Source: Methyloprofundus sp. (GTDB lineage: Bacteria > Pseudomonadota > Gammaproteobacteria > Methylococcales > Methylomonadaceae). Taken from it: DNA of 35,847 nt. Shown piece by piece: positions 18,448 through 28,409 of this stretch; positions within the stretch are counted from its first letter, which is position 1, and each line of letters starts with the position of its first letter. The notes beneath the pieces were generated by a model that had not been told where the DNA came from, ran no database searches, and saw only the letters and a program-made list of their open reading frames with translations. The stretch covers positions 1 through 35,847 of the forward strand of contig WTCM01000127.1 in the NCBI GenBank assembly GCA_013138595.1, given 5' to 3'. The position numbers were made by a program, and so were the translations under genes.

Positions 18448-19622
18448 TTGCGCTAGATCGATTAACAGCCCAATTAGAAAGCCTAAGAGAGGAAACGTTT
18501 TATTATGATACTGCGTTAGTTATTGCGGGTTTTGCACTGTTGATTATTGGCTATTTGATGGTCACATCAGCGGGCTTGGATTTAGGGGTAAGAAAACAAG
18601 GGAATGAATTTCATTACCCCTTAAGACAGTTGATACATATTATTATCGGTTTAATTGCAGCAGTCATTGTTTTTATGGTGCCGATGGAGTTGTGGGAAAA
18701 GTCAGCACAATTATTGTTTTTTATCGGCTTGCTGTTGCTGGTGTTAGTGTTGATTCCAGGTTTGGGCATTAAGGTTAATGGCAGTATGCGCTGGTTGTCG
18801 ATTGCTGGCGTGCGTATACAAGTTTCTGAGGCAATGAAATTTAGTGTGGTGATTTATATCGCTAGTTTTGTTGCGCATCACCATGATTTTGTCAAACAGT
18901 CTGTGTACGGTTTAGTTAAACCCTTGCTACTGTTATCTGTGGCTTGTGCTTTATTATTAAAAGAGCCTGATATGGGTTCAGCGGTTGTGGTGTTTGTGAT
19001 TGCCTTAGGCATTATGTTTTTAAGCGGCGCACGTATGCAGCAATTTTTATTATTGCTGTTAGCGGCGGTAGTCGCTGGTGTGATTGCAATTTCTGTCTCA
19101 GGCTATCGTATGCGGCGAGTTACCAGTTTTTGGGAACCATGGAAAGACCCTTATGGTGATAGCTTTCAATTAGTACAAGCGCTGATGTCCTTTGGGCGGG
19201 GTGAATGGTTTGGGGTGGGTTTAGGCAGTGGTGTACAGAAACTGACTTATTTACCTGAAGCGCATACTGATTTTTTATTTTCAGTCTTAGCGGAAGAGTT
19301 AGGTTTTATCGGTGTATTAACCGTCATTACTTTGTTTGCAGTGATTGTGTGGCGCGCCTTTGTGATTGGGATTCTTGCCGAAGAACTTAATCAGAAATTT
19401 CCTGCTTTTACCGCTTATGGGCTGGGTATATGGTTTGCTTTTCAATCCTTTGTCAATATGGGGGTTAATATGGGCTTATTACCGACTAAAGGCTTAACCT
19501 TACCCTTTATGAGCTATGGTGGGGGCAGTATGATTATTATGTGTTGTGCGATGGCTGTGCTATATCGTATTAATAGTGAAATGCAAGTTTTAAGAATTGC
19601 AAAGGAAAAAAAGTATGCCTAA
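18444..19622 (+). CDS. ftsW: Lipid II polymerase / cell division protein FtsW
   Basis: SEDS family protein (KEPDMGSAVVVF, LPEAHTDFLFSVLAEELGF, MSYGGGSM). The ORF-track start at 18366 lies inside murD; ATG 18444 overlaps the murD stop (ATGA) and gives a normal N-terminus MIALDRLTAQLE. Confidence 0.95.
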   Translation: MIALDRLTAQLESLREETFYYDTALVIAGFALLIIGYLMVTSAGLDLGVRKQGNEFHYPLRQLIHIIIGLIAAVIVFMVPMELWEKSAQLLFFIGLLLLVLVLIPGLGIKVNGSMRWLSIAGVRIQVSEAMKFSVVIYIASFVAHHHDFVKQSVYGLVKPLLLLSVACALLLKEPDMGSAVVVFVIALGIMFLSGARMQQFLLLLLAAVVAGVIAISVSGYRMRRVTSFWEPWKDPYGDSFQLVQALMSFGRGEWFGVGLGSGVQKLTYLPEAHTDFLFSVLAEELGFIGVLTVITLFAVIVWRAFVIGILAEELNQKFPAFTAYGLGIWFAFQSFVNMGVNMGLLPTKGLTLPFMSYGGGSMIIMCCAMAVLYRINSEMQVLRIAKEKKYA

Positions 19623-20664
19623 AAGTATTGTGATTATGGCAGGTGGTACAGGAGGGCATGTGTTTCCCGCTTTAGCTGTTGCACATTATTTTCTGGAGCA
19701 AGGCTGGAATGTCAGCTGGGTTGGCACAGATAAAGGCATGGAGAACCGTGTTGTTGCAGAAAATAATATAGACATAGATCGTCTTAGTGTGAATGGTTTG
19801 CGTGGTAAAGGCGGCTTAGCGCTTTTAAAAATGCCGAGTATGCTGCTTAAAACTTGCTTGCAAGCCAGAGCTATTTTTAAACAAAGAAAGCCTAATGTTG
19901 TGTTGGGCATGGGCGGTTTTGTCGCAGGGCCTGGTGGTGTGATGGCAAAGCTGATGGGGATTCCCTTAGTGATCCACGAACAAAATAGAATTCCAGGCAC
20001 AACGAATCGATTATTATCGAGATTTGCCACAAAAGTATTACAAGCGTTTCCGAATAGTTTTACCGCAGAAAAAAAAGCGGTTTTTACGGGCAACCCTTTA
20101 CGTAAAGAATTTATCGCACAGCAGTCTGTTGAAGCAGCGCATAAAAAGAACCTACAGTTATTAGTGATGGGGGGTAGTTTAGGGGCGCAGCGTTTAAACG
20201 AGCTTGTGCCTGAGGCGATTGCACAGTTGCAAGAGGTAGAAGTGCATCATCAAACAGGTGAGGCAATGCAACAACAAGTCGCGGATGCTTACCAACAAAG
20301 TGGGATTGAAGCAGAAACAACGGCTTTTATCAGCGATGTCGTGGCTGCGTATCGTCGTGCCGATATTGTGATTTGTCGAGCAGGAGCAATGACGGTTAGT
20401 GAAGTAGCGGCAATGGGTTTACCGAGTATTTTGATACCTTATCCGTACGCGATTGATGATCACCAAACGGCTAATGCCCAGTATTTAGTCGAGGCAGGTG
20501 CCGCGGTGATGATCAATCAAAAAGAGTTAACGGCAATAGAACTAGTGACCCAGATTAAATATTGTATAGAACATAAAGAGATGATGGCAAAAGCGGCAAA
20601 ACAATGTGCTAAATTAAATGCAACTGAAGGTGTTGCAGCGCAATGTCGATTGGTGGTGAGATGA
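19615..20664 (+). CDS. murG: UDP-N-acetylglucosamine--undecaprenyl-PP-MurNAc-pentapeptide transferase
   Basis: [37 protein letters not shown] and [18 protein letters not shown] 19615 (after AAGGAAAAAA) preferred over the ORF-track start 19597. Confidence 0.96.
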   Translation: MPKSIVIMAGGTGGHVFPALAVAHYFLEQGWNVSWVGTDKGMENRVVAENNIDIDRLSVNGLRGKGGLALLKMPSMLLKTCLQARAIFKQRKPNVVLGMGGFVAGPGGVMAKLMGIPLVIHEQNRIPGTTNRLLSRFATKVLQAFPNSFTAEKKAVFTGNPLRKEFIAQQSVEAAHKKNLQLLVMGGSLGAQRLNELVPEAIAQLQEVEVHHQTGEAMQQQVADAYQQSGIEAETTAFISDVVAAYRRADIVICRAGAMTVSEVAAMGLPSILIPYPYAIDDHQTANAQYLVEAGAAVMINQKELTAIELVTQIKYCIEHKEMMAKAAKQCAKLNATEGVAAQCRLVVR

Positions 20665-22097
20665 AAATACCTGAAAATTTAATTATTCGTCAACCTTTAG
20701 GAGATATACAGCGCATTCATTTTGTGGGTGTTGGTGGCACAGGCATGAGTGGTATTGCTGAAGTTTTATCCAACCAAGGCTATCAAGTTTCAGGTTCAGA
20801 TATAAAAGCAGGGCCTGTCACGCAACGCTTAGAACAAGCAGGTGTCAAAATTTTTATTGGGCATGATGCGGAAAATATTAACGGTGTCGATGTGGTGGTG
20901 ACATCAACCGCAGTGAACAAGCAAAACCCTGAAGTCAAAAGAGCGTATGAAACGCGTATTCCTGTGATTCCACGTGCAGAAATGTTAGCCGAGTTAATGC
21001 GCTTTCGCTTTGGTATCGCGGTAGCAGGCACACATGGCAAAACCACGACCACTAGTTTAGCGGCCAGTATTCTAGGTGAAGCAGGCTTAGATCCGACCTT
21101 TGTGATTGGTGGGCGATTAAACAGTGTGGGAACCAATGCACAACTGGGACAAGGTCGGTACTTAGTTGCTGAAGCAGATGAAAGTGATGCTTCCTTTTTA
21201 CATTTACAGCCGATGATTGCGGTGGTGACGAATATTGATCAAGATCACATGGAAACCTATGAAGGTAGCTTTACGCGTTTAAAAGATACCTTTATCGAGT
21301 TTTTACATCATCTGCCTTTTTATGGTTTGGCAGTGATGTGTATTGATGATGAAGGCGTGCGTGAAGTACTGGAGCATATCTCTAAGCCCATTAGAACGTA
21401 TGGAATGAGGGAGGGTGCTGATGTTCGTGCGGTCGAGATCAAACAACAGGGAATGCGTACTTCATTTTTAGTGCAACGTTGGGATGGGCATAAAGATATT
21501 CAAGTGACTTTGAATATGCCAGGTCTGCATAATATGTTAAATGCTTTGGCTGCGATTGTCATTGCCACTGAATTAAATGTGGATGATGCAGCGATTATAA
21601 AAAGTTTAGCGAATTTTAGTGGGGTAGGGCGACGCTTTCAACTCAATGGTGAAGTCGCATTGCCACAAGGTGCGGTGACTTTAGTGGATGATTATGGACA
21701 CCACCCTAGAGAAGTGACAGCAACTTTATCGGCACTTAAGCAAGCATGGCCAGAAAAGCGCAAAGTGGTGGTTTTTCAGCCGCATCGCTACTCCAGAACG
21801 CGCGATTTATTTGAAGATTTTGTGCATGCATTATCGGATATTGATGTCTTAATTTTATTAGAAGTGTATGCGGCAGGTGAAGAGCCGATGGCGGGAGCAG
21901 ATGGGCGCGCGCTGAGTCGTGCTATTCGTATTCGTGGGCAAGTGGATCCTGTGTTTGTGGAAAATATAGCGGATCTTGCGCAAATATTAGTAGGTATTTT
22001 ACAAGCGGGTGATGTTCTGCTGACGATGGGGGCAGGAAATGTGGGGCATATTGCCTCTGAGTTACCGCAGCAATTAGCTGAATTAATAAAAAAATGA
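20661..22097 (+). CDS. murC: UDP-N-acetylmuramate--L-alanine ligase
   Basis: [30 protein letters not shown] and [14 protein letters not shown] 20661 overlaps the murG stop (ATGA). Confidence 0.96.
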   Translation: MKIPENLIIRQPLGDIQRIHFVGVGGTGMSGIAEVLSNQGYQVSGSDIKAGPVTQRLEQAGVKIFIGHDAENINGVDVVVTSTAVNKQNPEVKRAYETRIPVIPRAEMLAELMRFRFGIAVAGTHGKTTTTSLAASILGEAGLDPTFVIGGRLNSVGTNAQLGQGRYLVAEADESDASFLHLQPMIAVVTNIDQDHMETYEGSFTRLKDTFIEFLHHLPFYGLAVMCIDDEGVREVLEHISKPIRTYGMREGADVRAVEIKQQGMRTSFLVQRWDGHKDIQVTLNMPGLHNMLNALAAIVIATELNVDDAAIIKSLANFSGVGRRFQLNGEVALPQGAVTLVDDYGHHPREVTATLSALKQAWPEKRKVVVFQPHRYSRTRDLFEDFVHALSDIDVLILLEVYAAGEEPMAGADGRALSRAIRIRGQVDPVFVENIADLAQILVGILQAGDVLLTMGAGNVGHIASELPQQLAELIKK

Positions 22098-22987
22098 CGT
22101 CTGAAATAGTAGCTTTACGTGGGCAGTTACTCGAAAATGAGTTACTTGCTAAATATACAAGTTGGCGGGTCGGCGGTAAAGCTGAACGTATGTATATACC
22201 TGCAGACAAAGTGGATTTACAGCAATTTATAGCACAATTAGAGGGTGATGAACCTGTCTTTTGGTTAGGTTTAGGGAGTAACCTGTTAATTAGAGATGGG
22301 GGGCTGCGGGGAACCGTGGTTAATATCCGCAATAAACTGAAAAAAATGACGTTGCAAGGTGAACAGCTTTATGTTGAAAGTGGTGTGCCTTGTGCGCATG
22401 TGGCTAGGTTTTGTGCTGAATATGCTTTAGTCGGTGCTGAATTTTTAGCAGGAATTCCAGGCACGATGGGCGGCGCATTAGCGATGAATGCAGGTGCTTT
22501 TGGTGGAGAAACTTGGGACCTTGTGGACAGTGTTGAATTACTATCGGTGGGTGGCAAGACAGAGCATTGTCAGGCACAGAAATTTTCGGTAGGTTATCGT
22601 TCAGTAGAAGGCTTGCAAGGGCGTTGTTTTTTATCAGCGACTTTAACATTGAGGCAAGATAAAAGTCAGGCAGGGCAGCAAAAAATTAAAAAATTATTAG
22701 CCCAGCGTAGTGCCACACAGCCGGTTAATTTACCGAGCTGCGGCTCCGTATTTAGGAATCCAGAAAATGATTATGCCGCGCGTCTTATTGAAGCAAGTGG
22801 TTTAAAAGGCTATATGATTGGGGGGGCTGTGGTGTCTAAAAAGCATGCTAATTTTATTGTTAATATGGGCGATGCAAAAGCGGCAGATATAGAGCAGTTG
22901 ATTGACTATGTGCAAAGTGAAGTAGCTAAGCAACAAGGGGTCGACTTACAGGCCGAAGTGCGTATTATTGGAGAGGCGCTCGCATGA
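22094..22987 (+). CDS. murB: UDP-N-acetylenolpyruvoylglucosamine reductase
   Basis: [46 protein letters not shown] and SCGSVFRNP motifs. Confidence 0.97.
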   Translation: MTSEIVALRGQLLENELLAKYTSWRVGGKAERMYIPADKVDLQQFIAQLEGDEPVFWLGLGSNLLIRDGGLRGTVVNIRNKLKKMTLQGEQLYVESGVPCAHVARFCAEYALVGAEFLAGIPGTMGGALAMNAGAFGGETWDLVDSVELLSVGGKTEHCQAQKFSVGYRSVEGLQGRCFLSATLTLRQDKSQAGQQKIKKLLAQRSATQPVNLPSCGSVFRNPENDYAARLIEASGLKGYMIGGAVVSKKHANFIVNMGDAKAADIEQLIDYVQSEVAKQQGVDLQAEVRIIGEALA

Positions 22988-23916
22988 AGCCTAAACAAAT
23001 AATACAAGCAGAAGCGTTCGGTCGTGTTGCGGTACTTATGGGAGGATCAGCAGCAGAGCGTGAGATTTCTTTAAACAGTGGGCATGCAGTGCACCAAGCT
23101 TTATTAGCGAATAAGGTCAATGCGATTGCTGTGGATGTCACCACAAATGCCTTAGAAGCATTAGAAAATACCTCGTTTGATCGTGTGTTTAATATTATTC
23201 ATGGGCGTGGTGGTGAAGATGGCGTTTTACAAGCTGTACTGGACTCTTTAAAGCTTCCTTATACGGGCAGTGATGTACTGGCCTCGGCACTGAGTATGGA
23301 TAAATTACGCACTAAATTGTGTTGGAAAGGTGCCGGTTTAAGTACGCCTAACTGGGTGTTGATTCAAACTGAAAGTGATATAGAGCAATGTAGTGCAGAG
23401 TTAGGTTTTCCTGTGATTGTGAAGCCTGCTTTGGAAGGCTCTAGTTTAGGCATGAGTCGCGCAGAGAATAAAGCAGAATTATTAACAGCATGGCAAATGG
23501 CGGCAAAATATCAATGTGATGTGTATGCAGAGTCATGGGTACAAGGGCAAGAATATACGGTGGGAATTTTAGGCGCTGAAGCACTCCCTGTTATTCGCTT
23601 AGAAACACCGCATGTATTTTATGATTTTGATGCTAAATATCGTGCAGATACCACGCAGTATCATTGCCCTGCAGGATTAACTGAAAAGCGTGAACAAGAA
23701 TTAGCCAATTTGGCACTAAAAGCCTGTAAAGTAGTAGGAGTAACAGGTTGGGGGCGAGTTGATTTATTTATAGATCGACAAGGGCAAGCACAATTAATCG
23801 AAGTGAATACAGTTCCTGGAATGACCGATCATAGTTTAGTGCCGATGGCAGCTAAACAAATAGGTGTTAGCTTTGAAGAATTAGTTTGGCGTATTTTAGA
23901 AACGAGTTTTAAGTGA
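22984..23916 (+). CDS. ddl: D-alanine--D-alanine ligase
   Basis: VAVLMGGSAAEREISLNSG, HGRGGEDG and EVNTVPGMTDHSLVP motifs. Confidence 0.97.
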   Translation: MKPKQIIQAEAFGRVAVLMGGSAAEREISLNSGHAVHQALLANKVNAIAVDVTTNALEALENTSFDRVFNIIHGRGGEDGVLQAVLDSLKLPYTGSDVLASALSMDKLRTKLCWKGAGLSTPNWVLIQTESDIEQCSAELGFPVIVKPALEGSSLGMSRAENKAELLTAWQMAAKYQCDVYAESWVQGQEYTVGILGAEALPVIRLETPHVFYDFDAKYRADTTQYHCPAGLTEKREQELANLALKACKVVGVTGWGRVDLFIDRQGQAQLIEVNTVPGMTDHSLVPMAAKQIGVSFEELVWRILETSFK

Positions 23917-24659
23917 GCAAAAAGTGGACTTTAGTACAGACCGCTGTCGGTTTGTTGCTTATCGCAGTGACCATATTTAGTTGGCCAGTGATACAAAAGT
24001 TAATGGCTGAGGCTTTACCGATACGCTACGTGCAGGTAGAAGGGGCTTTTCAATATATTAAGAAGCAAGATATACAGGAGAAAATAAATCCGCTGGTGCA
24101 GTTGGGTTATTTATCAGTTGATTTGCAACAAGTACAGCAGGCAATGATGAGTTTGCCGTGGGCAGAAAAGGTACAAGTACAAAGAATATGGCCGGATAAG
24201 TTAAAGCTTAGAATTTATGAGCAAAAACCAGTGATGCGCTGGCGAGCAGCAAGTTTGATTAATAAGCAGGCAGAAATTTTTACGCCTAAAAATATTGATA
24301 GGTTTCAGGTTCTGCCGTTATTATATGTACCGATAGAGCAGCGTCAGCCATTAATGCAAGTGATGGAAGGTTTAAGTTTGAGTTTATTAGATCACGGTTT
24401 AAGCTTAACCGAGTTTAGAGTCAATGATAGACAGTCATGGCTATTAGCGACAGAAAGTGGCATGGTTGTACAGTTGGGAAGGTTTGAACCGTTACAAAAA
24501 TTTACTTTGTTAATGCAAAGTTTAATGGTTCTGGGAAGTGAGTTAGTCGAGAAAATAGCTTATGTAGATATGCGTTACCCTAATGGGTACAGTGTTCGAT
24601 GGCGAGGTAATGAAGAGATAGATTGGAAAAAACAGTTAGCCAAAGAGCAAGAAAAATAA
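23913..24659 (+). CDS. ftsQ: Cell division protein FtsQ (GTG start)
   Basis: N-terminal TM, POTRA-like region (IRYVQVEGAFQYIKKQDIQEKI... LPWAEKVQVQRIWPDKLKLRIYEQKP), between ddl and ftsA. Confidence 0.95.
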   Translation: MSKKWTLVQTAVGLLLIAVTIFSWPVIQKLMAEALPIRYVQVEGAFQYIKKQDIQEKINPLVQLGYLSVDLQQVQQAMMSLPWAEKVQVQRIWPDKLKLRIYEQKPVMRWRAASLINKQAEIFTPKNIDRFQVLPLLYVPIEQRQPLMQVMEGLSLSLLDHGLSLTEFRVNDRQSWLLATESGMVVQLGRFEPLQKFTLLMQSLMVLGSELVEKIAYVDMRYPNGYSVRWRGNEEIDWKKQLAKEQEK

Positions 24660-24711
24660 ATAAAGTAACCGTAATACATAATGCAAAAATGCAGTGTGAA
24701 AGGCAAAAAAA

Positions 24712-25938
24712 ATGGCAAAACAAGTAGAACGTAATTTAATCGTAGGTTTAGACATTGGCACCTCTAAAGTGGCTGCTATTGTTGGAGAGGTTAATGAAGA
24801 GGGGGAGGTTGAAATTATAGGCATTGGGTCGACACCTTCGCGTGGTTTAAAAAAAGGCGTGGTGATTAACTTAGAGTCAACGGTTAATTCGATTCGTCGC
24901 GCCGTAGAAGAAGCGGAATTAATGGCGGGTTGTGAGATAACTTCAGTGTATGCGGGGATCGCAGGTAGTCATATTAAAAGCTTAAATTCGCATGGAATTG
25001 TGGCGATTAAGAATAAAGAAGTGTCACAATATGATATTGATCGAGTGATGGATTCAGCGCGTGCAGTGGCAATTCCAGCAGATCAGAAGATATTACATAT
25101 TTTGCCGCAAGAATTTGTGATTGATATGCAAGAAGGCATTAAAGAGCCTATTGGTATGTCAGGAATACGTTTAGAAGCAAAAGTTCATATGGTGACGGGC
25201 AGTGTGAGTGCGGCACAAAATATTGTTAAATGTATACGCCGTTGTGAGTTAGAGGTTGATGATATTGTCTTAGAACAACTCGCTTCTTGTACTTCGGTAT
25301 TAACCGAAGATGAAAAAGAGCTGGGGGTGTGTTTAATTGATATAGGCGGTGGAACCACAGATATTGCCATTTTTTCTCAAGGTGCGATTAAGCATACTGC
25401 GGTGATTCCTATTGCAGGCGACCAAGTGACTAATGATGTGGCTGTTGCCTTACGTACACCCACGCAAAGTGCAGAAAGTATCAAGCGTCAATATGCTTGT
25501 GCTTTAACGCAATTAGCGGATGTGAATGAAGTGATTGAAGTATCCAGTATTGGGGATCGCCCACCTAGAAAAATATCTAAACAGAGTTTGGCTGAAATCA
25601 TCGAGCCACGCTATGAAGAGTTAATGTTATTAGTACAAGCAGAGTTAAGGCGCAGTGGCTTTGAGGGCTTAATCGCAGCAGGTATTGTTTTGACAGGCGG
25701 TAGCTCAAAAGTCGAAGGTTTGATTGAGTTGGCAGAAGAGATTTTTCACATGCCAGTACGATTAGGTTTGCCGCAACATGTCTCAGGATTGACAGATGTG
25801 ATTGCAAATCCAGCACATTCAACAGGTGTGGGTTTAGTGTTATACGGGAGAGAGCACTTGCTAAATGGTGAGGGTTTATCAGATTCAGAGGACGGAGTTT
25901 TTTCAGGAATGAAAGCTTGGTTTCAGCGTAATTTTTAA
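24712..25938 (+). CDS. ftsA: Cell division protein FtsA
   Basis: NLIVGLDIGTSKVAAIVGE, CLIDIGGGTTDIAIF, and C-terminal MKAWFQRNF amphipathic helix. Confidence 0.98.
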   Translation: MAKQVERNLIVGLDIGTSKVAAIVGEVNEEGEVEIIGIGSTPSRGLKKGVVINLESTVNSIRRAVEEAELMAGCEITSVYAGIAGSHIKSLNSHGIVAIKNKEVSQYDIDRVMDSARAVAIPADQKILHILPQEFVIDMQEGIKEPIGMSGIRLEAKVHMVTGSVSAAQNIVKCIRRCELEVDDIVLEQLASCTSVLTEDEKELGVCLIDIGGGTTDIAIFSQGAIKHTAVIPIAGDQVTNDVAVALRTPTQSAESIKRQYACALTQLADVNEVIEVSSIGDRPPRKISKQSLAEIIEPRYEELMLLVQAELRRSGFEGLIAAGIVLTGGSSKVEGLIELAEEIFHMPVRLGLPQHVSGLTDVIANPAHSTGVGLVLYGREHLLNGEGLSDSEDGVFSGMKAWFQRNF

Positions 25939-25959
25939 AATAATTTGGGGTAGGAAGAC

Positions 25960-27120
25960 ATGAAATACGAACTAGGATTGGAGAATGCAGTGATTAAAGT
26001 GATCGGTGTTGGTGGCGGTGGCGGTAATGCTGTTGATCATATGGTGAATAGCCATATAGAAGGTGTCGATTTTATTTGTGCGAATACGGATGCGCAAGCA
26101 CTACAACGTTTAGAAGTGGATGCTATTATTCAGCTAGGTGCTGAATTAACTAAAGGATTAGGCGCAGGCACTAACCCAGAAGTAGGAAGAGAAGCGGCTG
26201 AAGAAAATAAAGATTTAATTCGCGAAGTATTGGAAGGCACTAATATGTTGTTTTTAACCGCAGGTATGGGCGGAGGAACGGGAACAGGCGCTATTCCTGT
26301 GATTGCAGAAATTGCAAGAGAACTAGGCATTCTAACGGTTGCTGTGGTGACTAAGCCTTTTGACTTTGAAGGTAATCAAAAGAAGAAAGTTGCCGAAGAA
26401 GGCATCAGAGAATTAGAAAAATATGTAGATTCGTTGATTATTATTCCTAACCAAAAATTATTACCTGTACTGGGTGCTAATGTTTCAATGAAAAGTGCAT
26501 TTGGTGCAGCGAATGATGTTTTATTAGATGCGGTACAAGGGATTACTGAGTTAATTACTTGCCCAGGTATGATTAATGTTGATTTTGCAGATGTTAAGAC
26601 TGTGATGTCACGCATGGGTGCTGCCATTATGGGAACAGGTGTTGCGAGTGGTGAAAATAGAGCCAGAGAAGCAGCAGAAAAAGCGATTGCTTGCCCATTA
26701 TTAGATGATATTAACTTACAAGGTGCGCGAGGTATTTTGGTTAATATTTCTGCTTCTGATATGGGGATTGCTGAATTTGATGAAGTAGGTAATATCGTTT
26801 ATGCCTTTGCCTCAGAAGAAGCGACTATTAAAATTGGTACAGCGATTGATGAAAGTTTAGGTGATGATATTAAAGTGACTGTCGTTGCGACAGGCATGGG
26901 CAATAGCTCTGAGCAAAAATCCGAAACAACCACCATTAAAAACACCCAAACAAGTGTAATCAATAGTGCGGCAACGCCTGATTATGCAGGATTGGATACC
27001 CCCGCTATTTCACGTAAACAAGGTGAAAATGCAGAATCACGTTTTGGTGTGCAGCCTAAAGGGACTGCAGATATGGAATATTTAGATATTCCAGCCTTTT
27101 TAAGACGACAGGCAGATTAA
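25960..27120 (+). CDS. ftsZ: Cell division protein FtsZ
   Basis: [26 protein letters not shown] tubulin signature, C-terminal peptide [15 protein letters not shown]. Confidence 0.98.
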   Translation: MKYELGLENAVIKVIGVGGGGGNAVDHMVNSHIEGVDFICANTDAQALQRLEVDAIIQLGAELTKGLGAGTNPEVGREAAEENKDLIREVLEGTNMLFLTAGMGGGTGTGAIPVIAEIARELGILTVAVVTKPFDFEGNQKKKVAEEGIRELEKYVDSLIIIPNQKLLPVLGANVSMKSAFGAANDVLLDAVQGITELITCPGMINVDFADVKTVMSRMGAAIMGTGVASGENRAREAAEKAIACPLLDDINLQGARGILVNISASDMGIAEFDEVGNIVYAFASEEATIKIGTAIDESLGDDIKVTVVATGMGNSSEQKSETTTIKNTQTSVINSAATPDYAGLDTPAISRKQGENAESRFGVQPKGTADMEYLDIPAFLRRQAD

Positions 27121-27139
27121 GGAATGTGCAGAAGTAGAG

Positions 27140-27183
27140 CAGACTATTGGCGTGAGTTATTTTTTACTCACTCGAATAGTCTG
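27140..27183 (+). repeat. Long hairpin in the ftsZ-lpxC intergenic region
   Basis: CAGACTATT-ggc-GTGAGT...ACTCAC-tcg-AATAGTCTG: 9 + 6 bp stem with a symmetric internal loop. Confidence 0.8.
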
Positions 27184-27245
27184 TTCCTGAGCTTGTATGG
27201 CTAGAAAGTGAGCAATAAAAGCTTAGTAAAGTGGGTGATAATTAT

Positions 27246-27272
27246 GTAACCCATTATTTTATAATGGGTTAC
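27246..27272 (+). repeat. Perfect 12-bp hairpin in the lpxC leader
   Basis: GTAACCCATTAT-TTT-ATAATGGGTTAC. Confidence 0.85.
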
Positions 27273-27305
27273 ATTGCTCGGATAAGCGAGCAGTAGGTAT
27301 GATGA

Positions 27306-28226
27306 ATGATAAAACAAAGAACATTAAAGAATACAATTAGAGCAACAGGTGTGGGCTTACATACTGGGGATAAAATTTATTTAACCTTGCACCCAGCCGC
27401 AGCAGATACAGGGATCAAATTTAGACGGGTCGATTTAGAGGAACCTGTCACAATAGATGCGATTCCACACAATGTCGGCGAGACAAACTTATCGACCACA
27501 TTGGTTAAAGACGGTGTGAAAATATCCACCATTGAGCATTTACTCTCTGCGATGGCTGGCTTAGGGATAGATAATGCACTAGTCGATGTGTCTGCCGCTG
27601 AAGTACCCATTATGGATGGGAGTGCTGGGCCGTTTGTCTTTTTAATTCAATCTGCAGGTGTCTTAGAGCAAGATGCACCGAAAAAATATATTCGGATTAA
27701 AAAAGAACTGAAAGTGGAGGAGGGTGATAAATGGGCCGCTTTTTTACCGATGGATGGGTTTAAAGTGACTTTTACCATAGATTTTGAACACCCTGCTTTT
27801 GATGATAATGTGAAAACAGCCAGTATGGATTTTTCATCTACCACGTTTGTACGTGAAGTCAGCCGAGCACGCACCTTTGGTTTTATGAAGGATATTGAAT
27901 TTCTAAGAGAAAATAACCTAGCGTTAGGTGGAAGCTTAGAAAATGCTATCGTGATTGATGATAATAAAATTCTCAATGAAGGCGGCTTGCGTTATGCGGA
28001 TGAATTTGTAAAGCATAAAATGCTGGATGCGATTGGTGATTTATATTTATTAGGGCATAGCTTAATTGGTGAATACCAAGGCTATAAATCAGGGCATGGG
28101 CTTAATAATCAACTGTTAAGAGCGCTGATGGCGAATACTGATGCTTGGGAAACGGTCACCTTTGAAAATGATGAAGATGCGCCTATTCCTTTTATGCGTT
28201 CAGCAGAAAGCCGAGCAGGTGATTAA
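27306..28226 (+). CDS. lpxC: UDP-3-O-acyl-N-acetylglucosamine deacetylase
   Basis: [49 protein letters not shown] and [14 protein letters not shown] motifs. Located after ftsZ. Confidence 0.98.
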   Translation: MIKQRTLKNTIRATGVGLHTGDKIYLTLHPAAADTGIKFRRVDLEEPVTIDAIPHNVGETNLSTTLVKDGVKISTIEHLLSAMAGLGIDNALVDVSAAEVPIMDGSAGPFVFLIQSAGVLEQDAPKKYIRIKKELKVEEGDKWAAFLPMDGFKVTFTIDFEHPAFDDNVKTASMDFSSTTFVREVSRARTFGFMKDIEFLRENNLALGGSLENAIVIDDNKILNEGGLRYADEFVKHKMLDAIGDLYLLGHSLIGEYQGYKSGHGLNNQLLRALMANTDAWETVTFENDEDAPIPFMRSAESRAGD

Positions 28227-28241
28227 AGTGTGGCTATCCAC

Positions 28242-28332
28242 TTAACACGGGACATAATCGTCATGTAGGTGCAGATTTATCTGCACTGTGCGACTAAAGT
28301 CGCCGCTACGAATAATGCTGCTCCCGTGTTAA
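28242..28332. repeat. Nested inverted-repeat element (REP-like, cloverleaf/three-way-junction geometry)
   Basis: Outer arms TTAACACGGGA (28242-28252) and TCCCGTGTTAA (28322-28332). Inner arms GTAG/CTAC enclose GTGCAGAT-TT-ATCTGCAC and GCGACT-AA-AGTCGC. Confidence 0.75.
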
Positions 28333-28345
28333 ACCTGTAGCCTAA

Positions 28346-28376
28346 AGCCTATTAAACTAGGCTGGGTTAGCTTTTT
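28346..28376 (+). terminator. Candidate intrinsic terminator after lpxC
   Basis: AGCCTA-TTAAAC-TAGGCT stem, possibly extended by AACC/GGTT, then GGGTTAGCTTTTT. Confidence 0.5.
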
Positions 28377-28409
28377 ATTGCGATGTAAATACTCCTCACA
28401 TGCTGTCAT

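Noticed and set aside
27299-27340. 13-aa mini-[16 protein letters not shown] overlapping the lpxC start in another frame
   Set aside because: Too short and without independent support; the AGTAGGT SD is equally well placed for the canonical lpxC ATG at 27306.
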